64,000 nucleotides of DNA, taken from assembly GCA_963828825.1 (NCBI GenBank), contig CAWHGF010000007.1, positions 434,001 through 498,000 of the forward strand, written 5' to 3'. A program made the position numbers and the translations under genes. The notes under the pieces were generated by a model, which searched no databases, was not told the DNA's origin, and saw nothing but the letters and a program-made list of their open reading frames with translations. Source of the stretch: Bog-473 sp963828825 (lineage in GTDB: Bacteria; Actinomycetota; Acidimicrobiia; Acidimicrobiales; RAAP-2). Positions 34,205-42,073 of the stretch are shown here, in pieces. Each line of letters opens with the position of its first letter. Within the stretch, counting starts at the first letter, position 1.

Positions 34205-35464
34205 ATGACAGAGAACCAACTTGTCATTTCCGCCGACGGTCACATCCTGGAACCCACCGACCTCTTCGTCACCCGCCTGCCGAAGAACCTGCGGGACCGG
34301 GGGGTCTGGGAGGACGACTTCGAGATCGAGCCGCTCGTGGAGGGCGGGGCGCGCATCTTCCGCCGGCTGCACACGCCCGGCTTCGAAGGGTGGACGATCT
34401 CCCGCTACCGCCAGACGGGCGGGAGGATGCCCGAGGGCGACCCCGAGATGATCATCGAAGACCTCAACTTCGACGGCGTCGACGTCGGAGTCATGCACCC
34501 GAACCTGTCGCTCTTCGGCCTCTACTCCGACGACCACGAGCTCTCCATCGCCCACGCCCGCGTCTACAACGACTACATCGTCGAGCGCTTCGGGCCGTAC
34601 TTCTCCCGCCTGGCGCCCACGGCTCCCATTCCTCTCACCGACGTCGAGGATGCGGTGGCGGAGATCGAGCGGGTCGCCGCCAGCGGATTCCGCGCCATAC
34701 TCCTGCCGGCGACGCCGCCCAAGCCCTACTACTCACGCGACTTCGACCCCGTATGGGCGGCCGCCCAGGCCAATGGGGTGCACGTGTTCATCCACACGCA
34801 GACCGGCGGGGTCAAGGTCAACGATCCGGCCTCCACCACGCTCAAGGTCGTCATGGAGAACGCCGCGCAGGTCAACCAGCCGATGACCGAGAAGTCGGCT
34901 TCCCGGCGCATGGTGACCCAGGCGATCTACAGCACCATCGTCCCCCAGCAGGTCATCTGCGAGCTCGTCGGGGGCGGCGTCCCCGAGCGCTACCCCGACC
35001 TGCACTTCGCCCTGATCGAATTCAATGCGCACTGGCTCGCCTCGCTGGTGGGGAGCATGGACAAGTGCTGGGTCACCGGTATCGGGCAGGACGCCGACTG
35101 GTGGCTCGGCGTCTGGGACGACAGCCGTCCCGCCCACGAGCAGACCGGTATCGCCCAGCTGTTCCGCCTCAACGAGAAGTGGCCCCACCCGCTCATGCCG
35201 AGTGAGTACGTCAAGCGGCAGTTCCACGTCTCGTTCCAGGACGACCCCGTCGCGGTCGCCTGCCGGCACATCACCGGTCTGTCGACGATCGTCTGGGGCA
35301 ACGACTACCCGCACGCCGAGGGGACATTCCGCGGCAGCCGGCAGCTCATGGACCAGCTGTTCGCTGACGTGCCGGCAAACGAGAAGGCGGCCATGATCGG
35401 CGGCACGCTCGGCGATCTCCTGGGCTTCCATGCCCCGCTGGCCGCGGCGGCCTCGCGGAACTAG
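34205..35464 (+). CDS. Amidohydrolase family (ACMSD-like TIM-barrel) protein
   Basis: A 419-residue metal-dependent hydrolase or decarboxylase. ISADGHILEPTDLF is the D-x-H-type N-terminal metal motif (here DGH), ILLPATPPKPYYSRDFDPVW, VHVFIHTQTGG, LIEFNAHWLASLVG and IVWGNDYPHAEGTF (C-terminal metal Asp) are characteristic of amidohydrolase-2 proteins found in actinobacterial lipid and terpenoid degradation loci. GGAAGG precedes the ATG. It may hydrolyse a cyclic amide or lactone, or decarboxylate a beta-keto or aromatic acid. Confidence 0.9.
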   Translation: MTENQLVISADGHILEPTDLFVTRLPKNLRDRGVWEDDFEIEPLVEGGARIFRRLHTPGFEGWTISRYRQTGGRMPEGDPEMIIEDLNFDGVDVGVMHPNLSLFGLYSDDHELSIAHARVYNDYIVERFGPYFSRLAPTAPIPLTDVEDAVAEIERVAASGFRAILLPATPPKPYYSRDFDPVWAAAQANGVHVFIHTQTGGVKVNDPASTTLKVVMENAAQVNQPMTEKSASRRMVTQAIYSTIVPQQVICELVGGGVPERYPDLHFALIEFNAHWLASLVGSMDKCWVTGIGQDADWWLGVWDDSRPAHEQTGIAQLFRLNEKWPHPLMPSEYVKRQFHVSFQDDPVAVACRHITGLSTIVWGNDYPHAEGTFRGSRQLMDQLFADVPANEKAAMIGGTLGDLLGFHAPLAAAASRN

Positions 35465-35503
35465 ACCACACGCTCCGGTCGTCGCACCGAACACAGGAGT
35501 CGA

Positions 35504-36418
35504 GTGGACCCATACAACTTCGAAGGACGCGTCGCGGTCGTCACGGGTGCGGGACGGGGCATCGGTCGTGCCTACGCACTGCTGCTCGCCCACCGGGGCG
35601 CCAGCGTCGTCGTCAACGACCTCGGCGGCTCCATGCAGGGGGTGGGGGTCGATGGCGCGGTGGCGTCAACCGTGGTGGCCGAGATCGACGCGGCCGGCGG
35701 CACGGCACTCGCCGACGAGAACGATGTGGCCTCGGCCGAGGGCTCGCAGGCACTCATCGATTCGGCGATCGAGAAGTTCGGGCGCCTCGACATCCTGATC
35801 AACAACGCGGGCATCATCACATGGGCAGGCCTCCCAGACGCCGACCTGGACAACCTGGAGCGCCACATCGCCGTGCACGTCCTGGGGTCGTTCAACACCA
35901 CCCGGGCCGCCTGGCCCCACATGGTCGAGCAGGGCTATGGCCGGATTGTGATGACGACGTCATCGGGGATCTTCGGGCTGCCCCAGAACCTCTCCTACGC
36001 CACCGCCAAGGCGGCCGTCATCGGGCTGACACGGAGCCTGGCCACCACGAGCTCGGCGCACGGGATCAAGGTCAACCTGATCGCACCGGCCGCGTTGACC
36101 CGCATGGCCGGGCAGGCCGCCGACTCGGACGAGAGCAGCGCTGCGGCCACGCCCATGTCGCCGGATCTGGTCGCCCCCATGGCGGCGTTCCTGGCCCACG
36201 AGGCCTGCCCCGTCAACGGGGAGATGTACGAAGCCGGCGCCGGACGATTCTCCCGCATCTTCATCGCCTCCACCCCTGGCTACGTCACCACCCACCCGAC
36301 GATTGAGGACGTGGCTCGGCACTGGGAGGCGATCAACGACGAGCAGGGGTACTCGGTTCCGACCGACCTTCCCGACTGGTCCACCTCCTTCCTGTCCCAC
36401 CTCCAGCCGGAGCACTGA
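35504..36418 (+). CDS. SDR, multifunctional-enzyme-2 (3-hydroxyacyl-CoA dehydrogenase) type
   Basis: A 304-residue SDR starting with GTG. VAVVTGAGRGIGRAYALLLA, VVNDLGGSMQG, ILINNAGIITWAG and LSYATAKAAVIGLTRSLATT match the HSD17B4/peroxisomal multifunctional enzyme subgroup, which oxidises (3R)-hydroxyacyl-CoAs, though MTTSSGIFGL supplies the Ser. The C-terminal 70 residues (YEAGAGRFSRIFIASTPGYV) extend beyond plain SDRs as in that subgroup. 39 bases downstream of the amidohydrolase and 8 bases before an acyl-CoA dehydrogenase. Confidence 0.9.
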   Translation: MDPYNFEGRVAVVTGAGRGIGRAYALLLAHRGASVVVNDLGGSMQGVGVDGAVASTVVAEIDAAGGTALADENDVASAEGSQALIDSAIEKFGRLDILINNAGIITWAGLPDADLDNLERHIAVHVLGSFNTTRAAWPHMVEQGYGRIVMTTSSGIFGLPQNLSYATAKAAVIGLTRSLATTSSAHGIKVNLIAPAALTRMAGQAADSDESSAAATPMSPDLVAPMAAFLAHEACPVNGEMYEAGAGRFSRIFIASTPGYVTTHPTIEDVARHWEAINDEQGYSVPTDLPDWSTSFLSHLQPEH

Positions 36419-36426
36419 GCTGCAGC

Positions 36427-37575
36427 ATGGACCTCTCGCTCAGCGAATCCGAACGGGACCTCGTCGACCTTTGCCGGGACTTCGCGCAGCGGGAGATCGC
36501 CCCCCGCGCACCGCTGGCGTGGGAGGAGGCACGGTGCCCGACCGATCTCCTCCGCGAAATGGGTGAACTGGGACTCCTCGGCATCCTGATCCCAGAGGAG
36601 TGGGGCGGGATAGGCATGTCGACGATCGGCTTCGTCGCCGCGATGGAGCAGATCGGCCACGCCGACCAGTCCGTTGCCACAGCCTGGCAGGCTCACGCCA
36701 CCATCGGGTCGCTCCCGTTGTTCCTCTTCGGAAACGACGAGCAACGAGAGCGTTGGCTGCGGCCGTTGGCGGAGGGACGGACACTCGGCGCGTTCGGGCT
36801 CACCGAGCCCGATGCCGGTTCCGATGCACGCGGGATCCGCACCCGGGCCGAACGACGTGACGGTGGCTGGCTGATCAACGGTCACAAGACATTCATCTCA
36901 AACGCGGGGACGGACATGTCCTTCGGGGTGACCCTGCTGGCGCGCACGGATCCCGTTGCAGGACGGGAGCCAGGGTTTGCGAGCCTCGTGGTGGAGAAGG
37001 GCACGCCCGGCTTCACCATGGGGCCGAAGATGCGCGGCATCGGATGGCGCGGGCTCGACACACGCGAGCTCTACCTGGACGACGTCTGGGTTCCTGACGA
37101 GCACCTGCTGGGGGACCCGGACCTCGGGCTCGCCCAGTTCCTGCGCACCCTGGAGGTCGGACGCATCTCCATCGCGGCGTTGTCACTCAGCCTCACCCAG
37201 GCGGTCCTTGACCTGGCGACCGCCTACGCGCGTGAGCGTCAACAGTTCGGACGGCCGATCTCGAAGTTCCAAGCGGTGCAGTTCAAGCTGGCCGACATCG
37301 CCACCGAACTCGAGGCGGCGCGTTGGCTCACCTACCGCGCGGCGTACTTACGCGACACGGGTCAGCCGTTCCAGAAGGAGGCGGCCATGGCGAAGCTGAA
37401 GGCCAGTCGGGTGGCGGCGTGGGCGGCCTCTGAGGCGGTCCAGATCCACGGTGGTCTCGGGTACATGCTCGAGACGCCGGTCGCACGGTTCTACTGCGAC
37501 TCCAAGGTGCTCGAAATCGGCGAAGGCACCAACGAGATCCAGCACCTGGTCATCGCCCGCCAGTTGGGCTGCTGA
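36427..37575 (+). CDS. Acyl-CoA dehydrogenase
   Basis: A 382-residue canonical enzyme: LGAFGLTEPDAGSDARGIRT, WLINGHKTFISNAGTDMSFG, FQAVQFKLADIATELEAARW, IHGGLGYMLETPVARFYCDS and EIGEGTNEIQHLVIARQL with catalytic Glu. It would desaturate the acyl-CoA generated by the pathway. Its stop is immediately followed, with no gap, by the stop of the convergent E1 gene. It is third in the amidohydrolase-SDR-dehydrogenase operon. Confidence 0.93.
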   Translation: MDLSLSESERDLVDLCRDFAQREIAPRAPLAWEEARCPTDLLREMGELGLLGILIPEEWGGIGMSTIGFVAAMEQIGHADQSVATAWQAHATIGSLPLFLFGNDEQRERWLRPLAEGRTLGAFGLTEPDAGSDARGIRTRAERRDGGWLINGHKTFISNAGTDMSFGVTLLARTDPVAGREPGFASLVVEKGTPGFTMGPKMRGIGWRGLDTRELYLDDVWVPDEHLLGDPDLGLAQFLRTLEVGRISIAALSLSLTQAVLDLATAYARERQQFGRPISKFQAVQFKLADIATELEAARWLTYRAAYLRDTGQPFQKEAAMAKLKASRVAAWAASEAVQIHGGLGYMLETPVARFYCDSKVLEIGEGTNEIQHLVIARQLGC

Positions 37576-39567
37576 CTACACCGCGACGAGCCGGCGGATG
37601 GCGTCGGCGATGTCGTCGCGGTCAGGCAGCCAGGCTCGTTCAAGGTCAGGCGAATAGGGCGACGGAGTCGCTGCGGCCCCGATGCGTTCTATCGGCGCAT
37701 CGAGATCCCAGAAGCCCTCCCGGGCCACCGTGGCCGCGACTTCGGCACCGATGCCAAAGGGCACGACGGCCTCATGGGCGATGAGCAGTCGGCTCGTCTT
37801 GTGCACGGACGCAAGGATCGGCTCCATGTCCAGGGGAGCCACCGTCCTGAGGTCGATCACCTCGACCGAGATGCCGTCTTGCTCGACGCGCTCGGCGGCC
37901 GCCACCGCTTCGTGTACCATCCGGGAGACCGACACGACGGTCAGCTCCTTTCCGGCACGCACGACCGCGGATTTGCCGATCGGCAGGACGTAGTCGGACG
38001 GCGGCTGCGGCCCCTTCATGCCGTAGAGGAGGCGGTTCTCAATGAACACCACGGGATTGGGATCCTGAATGGACGCACGGAGGAGCCCGTAGGTGTCGGC
38101 CGGCGTCGACGGCATGACCACGCTGAGCCCGGGGATGTGCGCCAGCAGCGCTTCCAGGCTCTGCGAGTGCTGGCTCCCCGAGGATCGACCGGCCCCGAAC
38201 TGGGTCCGCACCGTCAGGGCCATCTCTGCCGCGCCGCCGGTCATGAACGGCAGCTTGGCGGCCTGATTGAGCAGTTGGTCGAAGCAGACGCCGATGAAGT
38301 CGAGGTACATCAACTCGACGACGGGACGCATCCCGGCCATGGCCGCACCCACGCCGAGGCCAATGATCGCCGCCTCGGAGATCGGCGTGTCCCGCACGCG
38401 CGCGCCGAACTCCTCGGCGAGCCCGCGCGTCAGCCCGAAGACATTGCCTCCCGCGCCGACGTCGACGCCGGCGAGAAATACGCGGTCGTCCTGCGCGAGC
38501 TCCGTGTGGAGCGCCGACCGAATGGCGTCCATGGTGCGGAACACCGGTGCGTCCCGTCCCGGCGGGGCGGGCTCCGGTCGTGCCGGTCGGGGACGCACGA
38601 CGAAGTCCGTCAACGTGACCGCGGCCGGCCTGGCGAGTCGGCGGGCGGCCTCGACCGCACCGTCGAGCACGTCAGCCGTCGAGGCTTCGAGCGCCTTGAT
38701 CTGGTCGTCTGCGACGCCAGCCTCCCGAAGCAGGGACTCATGGACGAGAAGAGGGTCACGAGACCGCCACTCCTCCACCTCGTCCGGCGACCGGTATCGC
38801 TCGGGATCACCTTCGTAGTGGCCGTGCCACCGATAGGTCGCGGCCTCGACGACGGAGGGCCCGCGTCTGTCGCGTGCAGCACTGACGACCTCCTCCATCG
38901 CGGTCGCCGTCGCGGCAACGTCGTTGCCGTCGACCGCCACGTACGGGATCCCATAGCCCGCCGCTCGTTGCTCGAGCGACGCGGCATGCTGAGTTGACGC
39001 CGGGGAGAACTCGGCGTAGCCGTTGTTCTCGCAGAAGAAGACCGCCGGGAGCTTCCATACGGCGGCAAGATTCAAGGCTTCGTGGAAGGCCCCCTGCGCC
39101 ACCGCTCCGTCACCGAAGAACGCCACGGTGACGCTGCCGTCGGCGCGGAGCTGCGCTGCAGTCGCCGCCCCCGCGGCAATCGGCACGCCCGCGGCGACGA
39201 TGCCGTTGGCGCCGAAGATCCCGAGCTTCGGGTCGGCGATGTGCATGGAGCCGCCCCGGCCACGGTTCGTGCCCTGGTCCTTGCCCATCAGCTCGGCGAA
39301 CATCCCGGCCGGGTCCAGGCCCTTGGCCAGACAGTGGCCGTGGCCGCGGTGGGTGGACGTGATGACGTCTGCGGGGCCCAGTGGCCAGCATGCGCCGACC
39401 GCGGTCGCCTCCTGCCCGGTCGAGAGGTGGACGAAGCCGGGGACTTCGCCGTCGCGATAGAGCGCCGCGACCCGCTCCTCGAAGCCGCGGATCAGCAGCA
39501 TCCGGCGCTGCATCTCAATGAGGTCGACGATCGAGAAGGCGGAGGGAGGGGAGAGGTCGACGGGCAT
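37576..39567 (-). CDS. Thiamine-diphosphate-dependent 2-oxo acid dehydrogenase E1, fused alpha-beta
   Basis: A 663-residue fusion. Residues 1 to about 330 are an E1 alpha subunit (LIRGFEERVAALYRDGEVPG; HRGHGHCLAKG; FFGDGAVAQGAFHEALNLAA with the GDG...NN ThDP motif at 152-182). From about 340 it is an E1 beta subunit (MDAIRSALHTELAQDDRVFL; DTPISEAAIIGLGVGAAMAG; GAGRSSGSQHSQSLEALLAH; LLIAHEAVVPFGIGAEVAAT). Such fusions are known for acetoin- and branched-chain-type E1. No E2 or E3 lies nearby. It is divergent from the SDR at 39609. It may decarboxylate a 2-oxo acid from the pathway. Confidence 0.92.
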   Translation of the reverse strand: MPVDLSPPSAFSIVDLIEMQRRMLLIRGFEERVAALYRDGEVPGFVHLSTGQEATAVGACWPLGPADVITSTHRGHGHCLAKGLDPAGMFAELMGKDQGTNRGRGGSMHIADPKLGIFGANGIVAAGVPIAAGAATAAQLRADGSVTVAFFGDGAVAQGAFHEALNLAAVWKLPAVFFCENNGYAEFSPASTQHAASLEQRAAGYGIPYVAVDGNDVAATATAMEEVVSAARDRRGPSVVEAATYRWHGHYEGDPERYRSPDEVEEWRSRDPLLVHESLLREAGVADDQIKALEASTADVLDGAVEAARRLARPAAVTLTDFVVRPRPARPEPAPPGRDAPVFRTMDAIRSALHTELAQDDRVFLAGVDVGAGGNVFGLTRGLAEEFGARVRDTPISEAAIIGLGVGAAMAGMRPVVELMYLDFIGVCFDQLLNQAAKLPFMTGGAAEMALTVRTQFGAGRSSGSQHSQSLEALLAHIPGLSVVMPSTPADTYGLLRASIQDPNPVVFIENRLLYGMKGPQPPSDYVLPIGKSAVVRAGKELTVVSVSRMVHEAVAAAERVEQDGISVEVIDLRTVAPLDMEPILASVHKTSRLLIAHEAVVPFGIGAEVAATVAREGFWDLDAPIERIGAAATPSPYSPDLERAWLPDRDDIADAIRRLVAV

Positions 39568-39577
39568 CGAACGTGTA

Positions 39578-39595
39578 TTGTACTGGTCGGTACAA
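39578..39595. promoter_or_regulatory. Operator/promoter with GGTCGGTACA (copy 3)
   Basis: TTGTAC-TGGTCG-GTACAA is a perfect 6-6-6 inverted repeat. The shared 10-mer is at 39585-39594. It lies 10 bases upstream of the E1 start and 14 bases before the SDR ATG, so it can control both divergent genes. Confidence 0.65.
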
Positions 39596-39608
39596 CGTGA
39601 GAAAAGCG

Positions 39609-40388
39609 ATGACCGACCAGATCGACATACCCGACTCGTTCCCGGGCCCCGGCGCGGTCTCGGGGAAACGGGTTGTGATCACCGGCGCCAGCCGCGGCCT
39701 CGGAGCATTGCTGTCCCACGCGTTCTCCCAGGCGGGCGCATCTGTTGCGCTCGTCGCACGGACGGAGCGGGATCTCAAGGCGGTCGCCGAGGCCCTGCCC
39801 GGAACGTCCCTGGTGCTCAGCGGTGACGTGACGGACGAGGACTTCAACGAAGCTGTCGCTGACGCCACGGTGTCCGAGTGGGGCGGCGTCGACGCCTGGA
39901 TCTGCAATGCAGGGATCTCGCCGGTCGTGGCCGGTCCGCGCGAGACCGCAGCCTCGGTCTGGCGACACGTCCTTGAGGTGAACCTCACGGGTGCATTCCT
40001 CGGCGCGCGCGCGGCGGCCCGGGTCATGGGCGAGGGCGGGCGATTGATCTTCACCGGCTCGGTCCTGGGGGAACGGCCGCGCCAGGGACTGGCCGCCTAC
40101 AGCGCCTCGAAAGCCGGACTGGTCGGTGTGGCCAAGGGCCTGGCGCTCGATCTGGCCTCCGCCGGTATCACCGTGAACGTCGTTGCGCCGGGCTGGTTCC
40201 AATCCCCCATGGCCGACGGGTGGATGCACAATCCTGAGCTGTCGGCCGCCATCACCGGGCATACGGCGCAACGGCGCTGGGGAACTTCCACCGACCTCGC
40301 CGCCGCCTACCAATTCCTGGCCTCCGACGCCTCCGCCTTCATCACCGGCACCGTGCTCAACGTCGACGGCGGATACTTGCTGGTATGA
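39609..40388 (+). CDS. Short-chain dehydrogenase/reductase
   Basis: A 259-residue SDR. RVVITGASRGLGALLSHAFS, WICNAGISPVVAG, IFTGSVLGERPRQGLAAYSA and SASKAGLVGVAKGLALDL (Ser, Tyr, Lys) are present; it ends TVLNVDGGYLLV. ATG at 39609 with GAGAAAAG upstream; a GTG at 39597 is possible. Its last 4 bases overlap the next SDR (ATGA), so the two are translationally coupled and may form a heteromer or act in sequence. Confidence 0.93.
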   Translation: MTDQIDIPDSFPGPGAVSGKRVVITGASRGLGALLSHAFSQAGASVALVARTERDLKAVAEALPGTSLVLSGDVTDEDFNEAVADATVSEWGGVDAWICNAGISPVVAGPRETAASVWRHVLEVNLTGAFLGARAAARVMGEGGRLIFTGSVLGERPRQGLAAYSASKAGLVGVAKGLALDLASAGITVNVVAPGWFQSPMADGWMHNPELSAAITGHTAQRRWGTSTDLAAAYQFLASDASAFITGTVLNVDGGYLLV

Positions 40389-41131
40389 CGGAGACGCGGC
40401 GGGTCGTGGCAATCATCGGCGCGGGCGGCGCGCTCGGCGGCGCAGTGTCGCAACAGTTCGCCAGCGAGCCCGCCACCGACCTGGTCCTGAGCGACATCAG
40501 CGCGCCCTCGCTCGACGCGACCGTCGCCGGCCTCCCCGCCACGGACGGACCAGTGGAGGCGGTGCTCGCGGACGTGAGCGACTACGACCAGGTCGAGTCA
40601 GTCACCACACTGGCCGTTGAGCGGTTCGGCCGCCTCGACGTCCTGATCAGCAATGCGGGGGTGCTCTCCCCGAACGGCCGGATCCACAATCTGCGCACAG
40701 AGGACTGGGAACGTGCCTTCCGGGTCAACGTCCTCGGAGCCGTCAACGGCATCCGTGCCGCGGTCAACGTCATGCGTCCCCAGAACTCGGGCTCAATCGT
40801 CTTGACCGCGTCGGTCTCCGGTCTCACGGCGTGGTCACATGCCGCTCCGTACTGCGCCACCAAGGCCGCCGTGATCCAACTCGCCAAGGTCGCCGCCGTG
40901 GAGTACGCGCGTGACGGGATCCGCGTGAACTGTGTGTGCCCGGGGACGTTCCGGTCGGCGATCCATGATGATCTTCCGCCCGACGCCCTCGACGCCATCG
41001 CCGAGCGACATCCCCTCGGGCTCGGAACGGCTGCCGACCTGGTGGGCGCGTACTCCTATCTGGCGAGCGGGGCGTCGCACTGGACGACCGGATCGGCGAT
41101 CGTCGTCGACGGCGGGTACTCGGCGCCCTGA
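40385..41131 (+). CDS. Short-chain dehydrogenase/reductase
   Basis: A 248-residue SDR with an atypical cofactor loop IIGAGGALGGAVSQQFASEP, then LSDISAPSLDATV (Asp favouring NAD), VLTASVSGLTAWSHAAPYCA (Ser) and YCATKAAVIQLAKVAAVEYA (Tyr, Lys). Coupled to the previous SDR by overlap. It ends 6 bases before the stop of the convergent TetR gene. Substrate unknown. Confidence 0.92.
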   Translation: MTETRRVVAIIGAGGALGGAVSQQFASEPATDLVLSDISAPSLDATVAGLPATDGPVEAVLADVSDYDQVESVTTLAVERFGRLDVLISNAGVLSPNGRIHNLRTEDWERAFRVNVLGAVNGIRAAVNVMRPQNSGSIVLTASVSGLTAWSHAAPYCATKAAVIQLAKVAAVEYARDGIRVNCVCPGTFRSAIHDDLPPDALDAIAERHPLGLGTAADLVGAYSYLASGASHWTTGSAIVVDGGYSAP

Positions 41132-41137
41132 GAATCG

Positions 41138-41770
41138 CTACTCGGGCAGACCGGCAGACGGGTTGGTGATTCCCCGCATGAAGATGTCAGCAAACGGCTT
41201 CGCCACATCGCGGGCCGAAAGCTCCCCGCCAGCCTTCAGCCAGAGGTACGTGTAGTTGTGCATTCCGAGCCACGCCAAAGCCGTCAGTCGGGGTTGCAGG
41301 TCACGGAACTCACCCGAATCGACACCCGCCTGGAGGACCGCCTCGACGCGACGTTCGTACACTCGGCGGCGCTCGCGGAACTGCTCAGCACGTTCGCCGG
41401 TGAGCGCCGGGAACTCATGCAGGAAGACCCAGACGTGATCGGGGTAGCGATGGATCACGTCGAGCAGTTCATCGCCCAGCATGGCGAGCTGCTCGGACGG
41501 CGAGCCGCCCGCCTCGGCGACGCGATCCGCTCCGAGCATCACCTCGTCCATCACCCTGTCGTGAATCGCGGCGAGAAGATCCTCCTTGGAGCCGATGTAG
41601 TGGTACAACGCACCCTTGCCGAGATCGTTGGCGACGCAGAGCTCGGTGATGCCCGTGGCGTGGTAGCCCCCTCGGGCAAAGACGCCCGCGGACGTGTCGA
41701 TGATGGCCTCGTAGCGCGCCTCCCAGTTGGCCTTTCGCCGAGAATCACCGGTCGCTTCCGCCCGTGCCAT
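41138..41770 (-). CDS. TetR family transcriptional regulator
   Basis: A 210-residue regulator. RYEAIIDTSAGVFARGGYHA, TGITELCVANDLGKGALYHY and IGSKEDLLAAIHDRVMDEVM form the DNA-binding domain. The start is the ATG at 41770 (MARAEATGDSRRK); a longer frame exists but adds no family sequence. It is surrounded by genes carrying GGTCGGTACA promoter elements and its own promoter carries a different dyad, so it may control the cluster, itself, or both. Confidence 0.9.
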   Translation of the reverse strand: MARAEATGDSRRKANWEARYEAIIDTSAGVFARGGYHATGITELCVANDLGKGALYHYIGSKEDLLAAIHDRVMDEVMLGADRVAEAGGSPSEQLAMLGDELLDVIHRYPDHVWVFLHEFPALTGERAEQFRERRRVYERRVEAVLQAGVDSGEFRDLQPRLTALAWLGMHNYTYLWLKAGGELSARDVAKPFADIFMRGITNPSAGLPE

Positions 41771-41771
41771 T

Positions 41772-41786
41772 GCTAGCGAGACTAGC
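41772..41786. promoter_or_regulatory. Inverted repeat at the TetR promoter
   Basis: GCTAG-CGAGA-CTAGC is a perfect 5-5-5 dyad directly upstream of the TetR ATG and overlapping TAGTCT, a minus-strand -10-like hexamer 8 bases from the start. Autoregulation is inferred. Confidence 0.5.
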
Positions 41787-42073
41787 TGGCCGTCAACGAG
41801 GCGGTGGCTCCCGACGTCCGTCGCGGAAGCGTCGCGACGGCTTCCGACGACGAGTGCCCGCCCTTGAGCATATGCGGGTACCGGGATCAGCACTCAGGGA
41901 TGGCGAAGCCACAACTGGTGGTCCCACCGAGCTGAGCATTCCCCTGACCTGTATAGGCTCGCTCCCCGGAACAGCGCTCCCACCGGGTTGGGGAAGGAGT
42001 CGGTAGCCGTGCCGCGAATGTGCTCCTGGAAGGTCCGGATCGTCATGGGGTCGCCCGGGTGACCCTCGCGCCG
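41787..42073. other. Noncoding divergent region between TetR and CoA-ligase genes
   Basis: About 290 bases. TATAGG near 41952 in CCTGTATAGGCTC may be the -10 of the ligase. GGAAGGAG at about 41991-41998 is followed by a short frame (MCSWKVRIVMGSPG from ATG 42017) that ends just before the ligase ATG; it may be a leader peptide or chance. A GTG at 42020 would extend the ligase by 18 residues. Confidence 0.4.
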
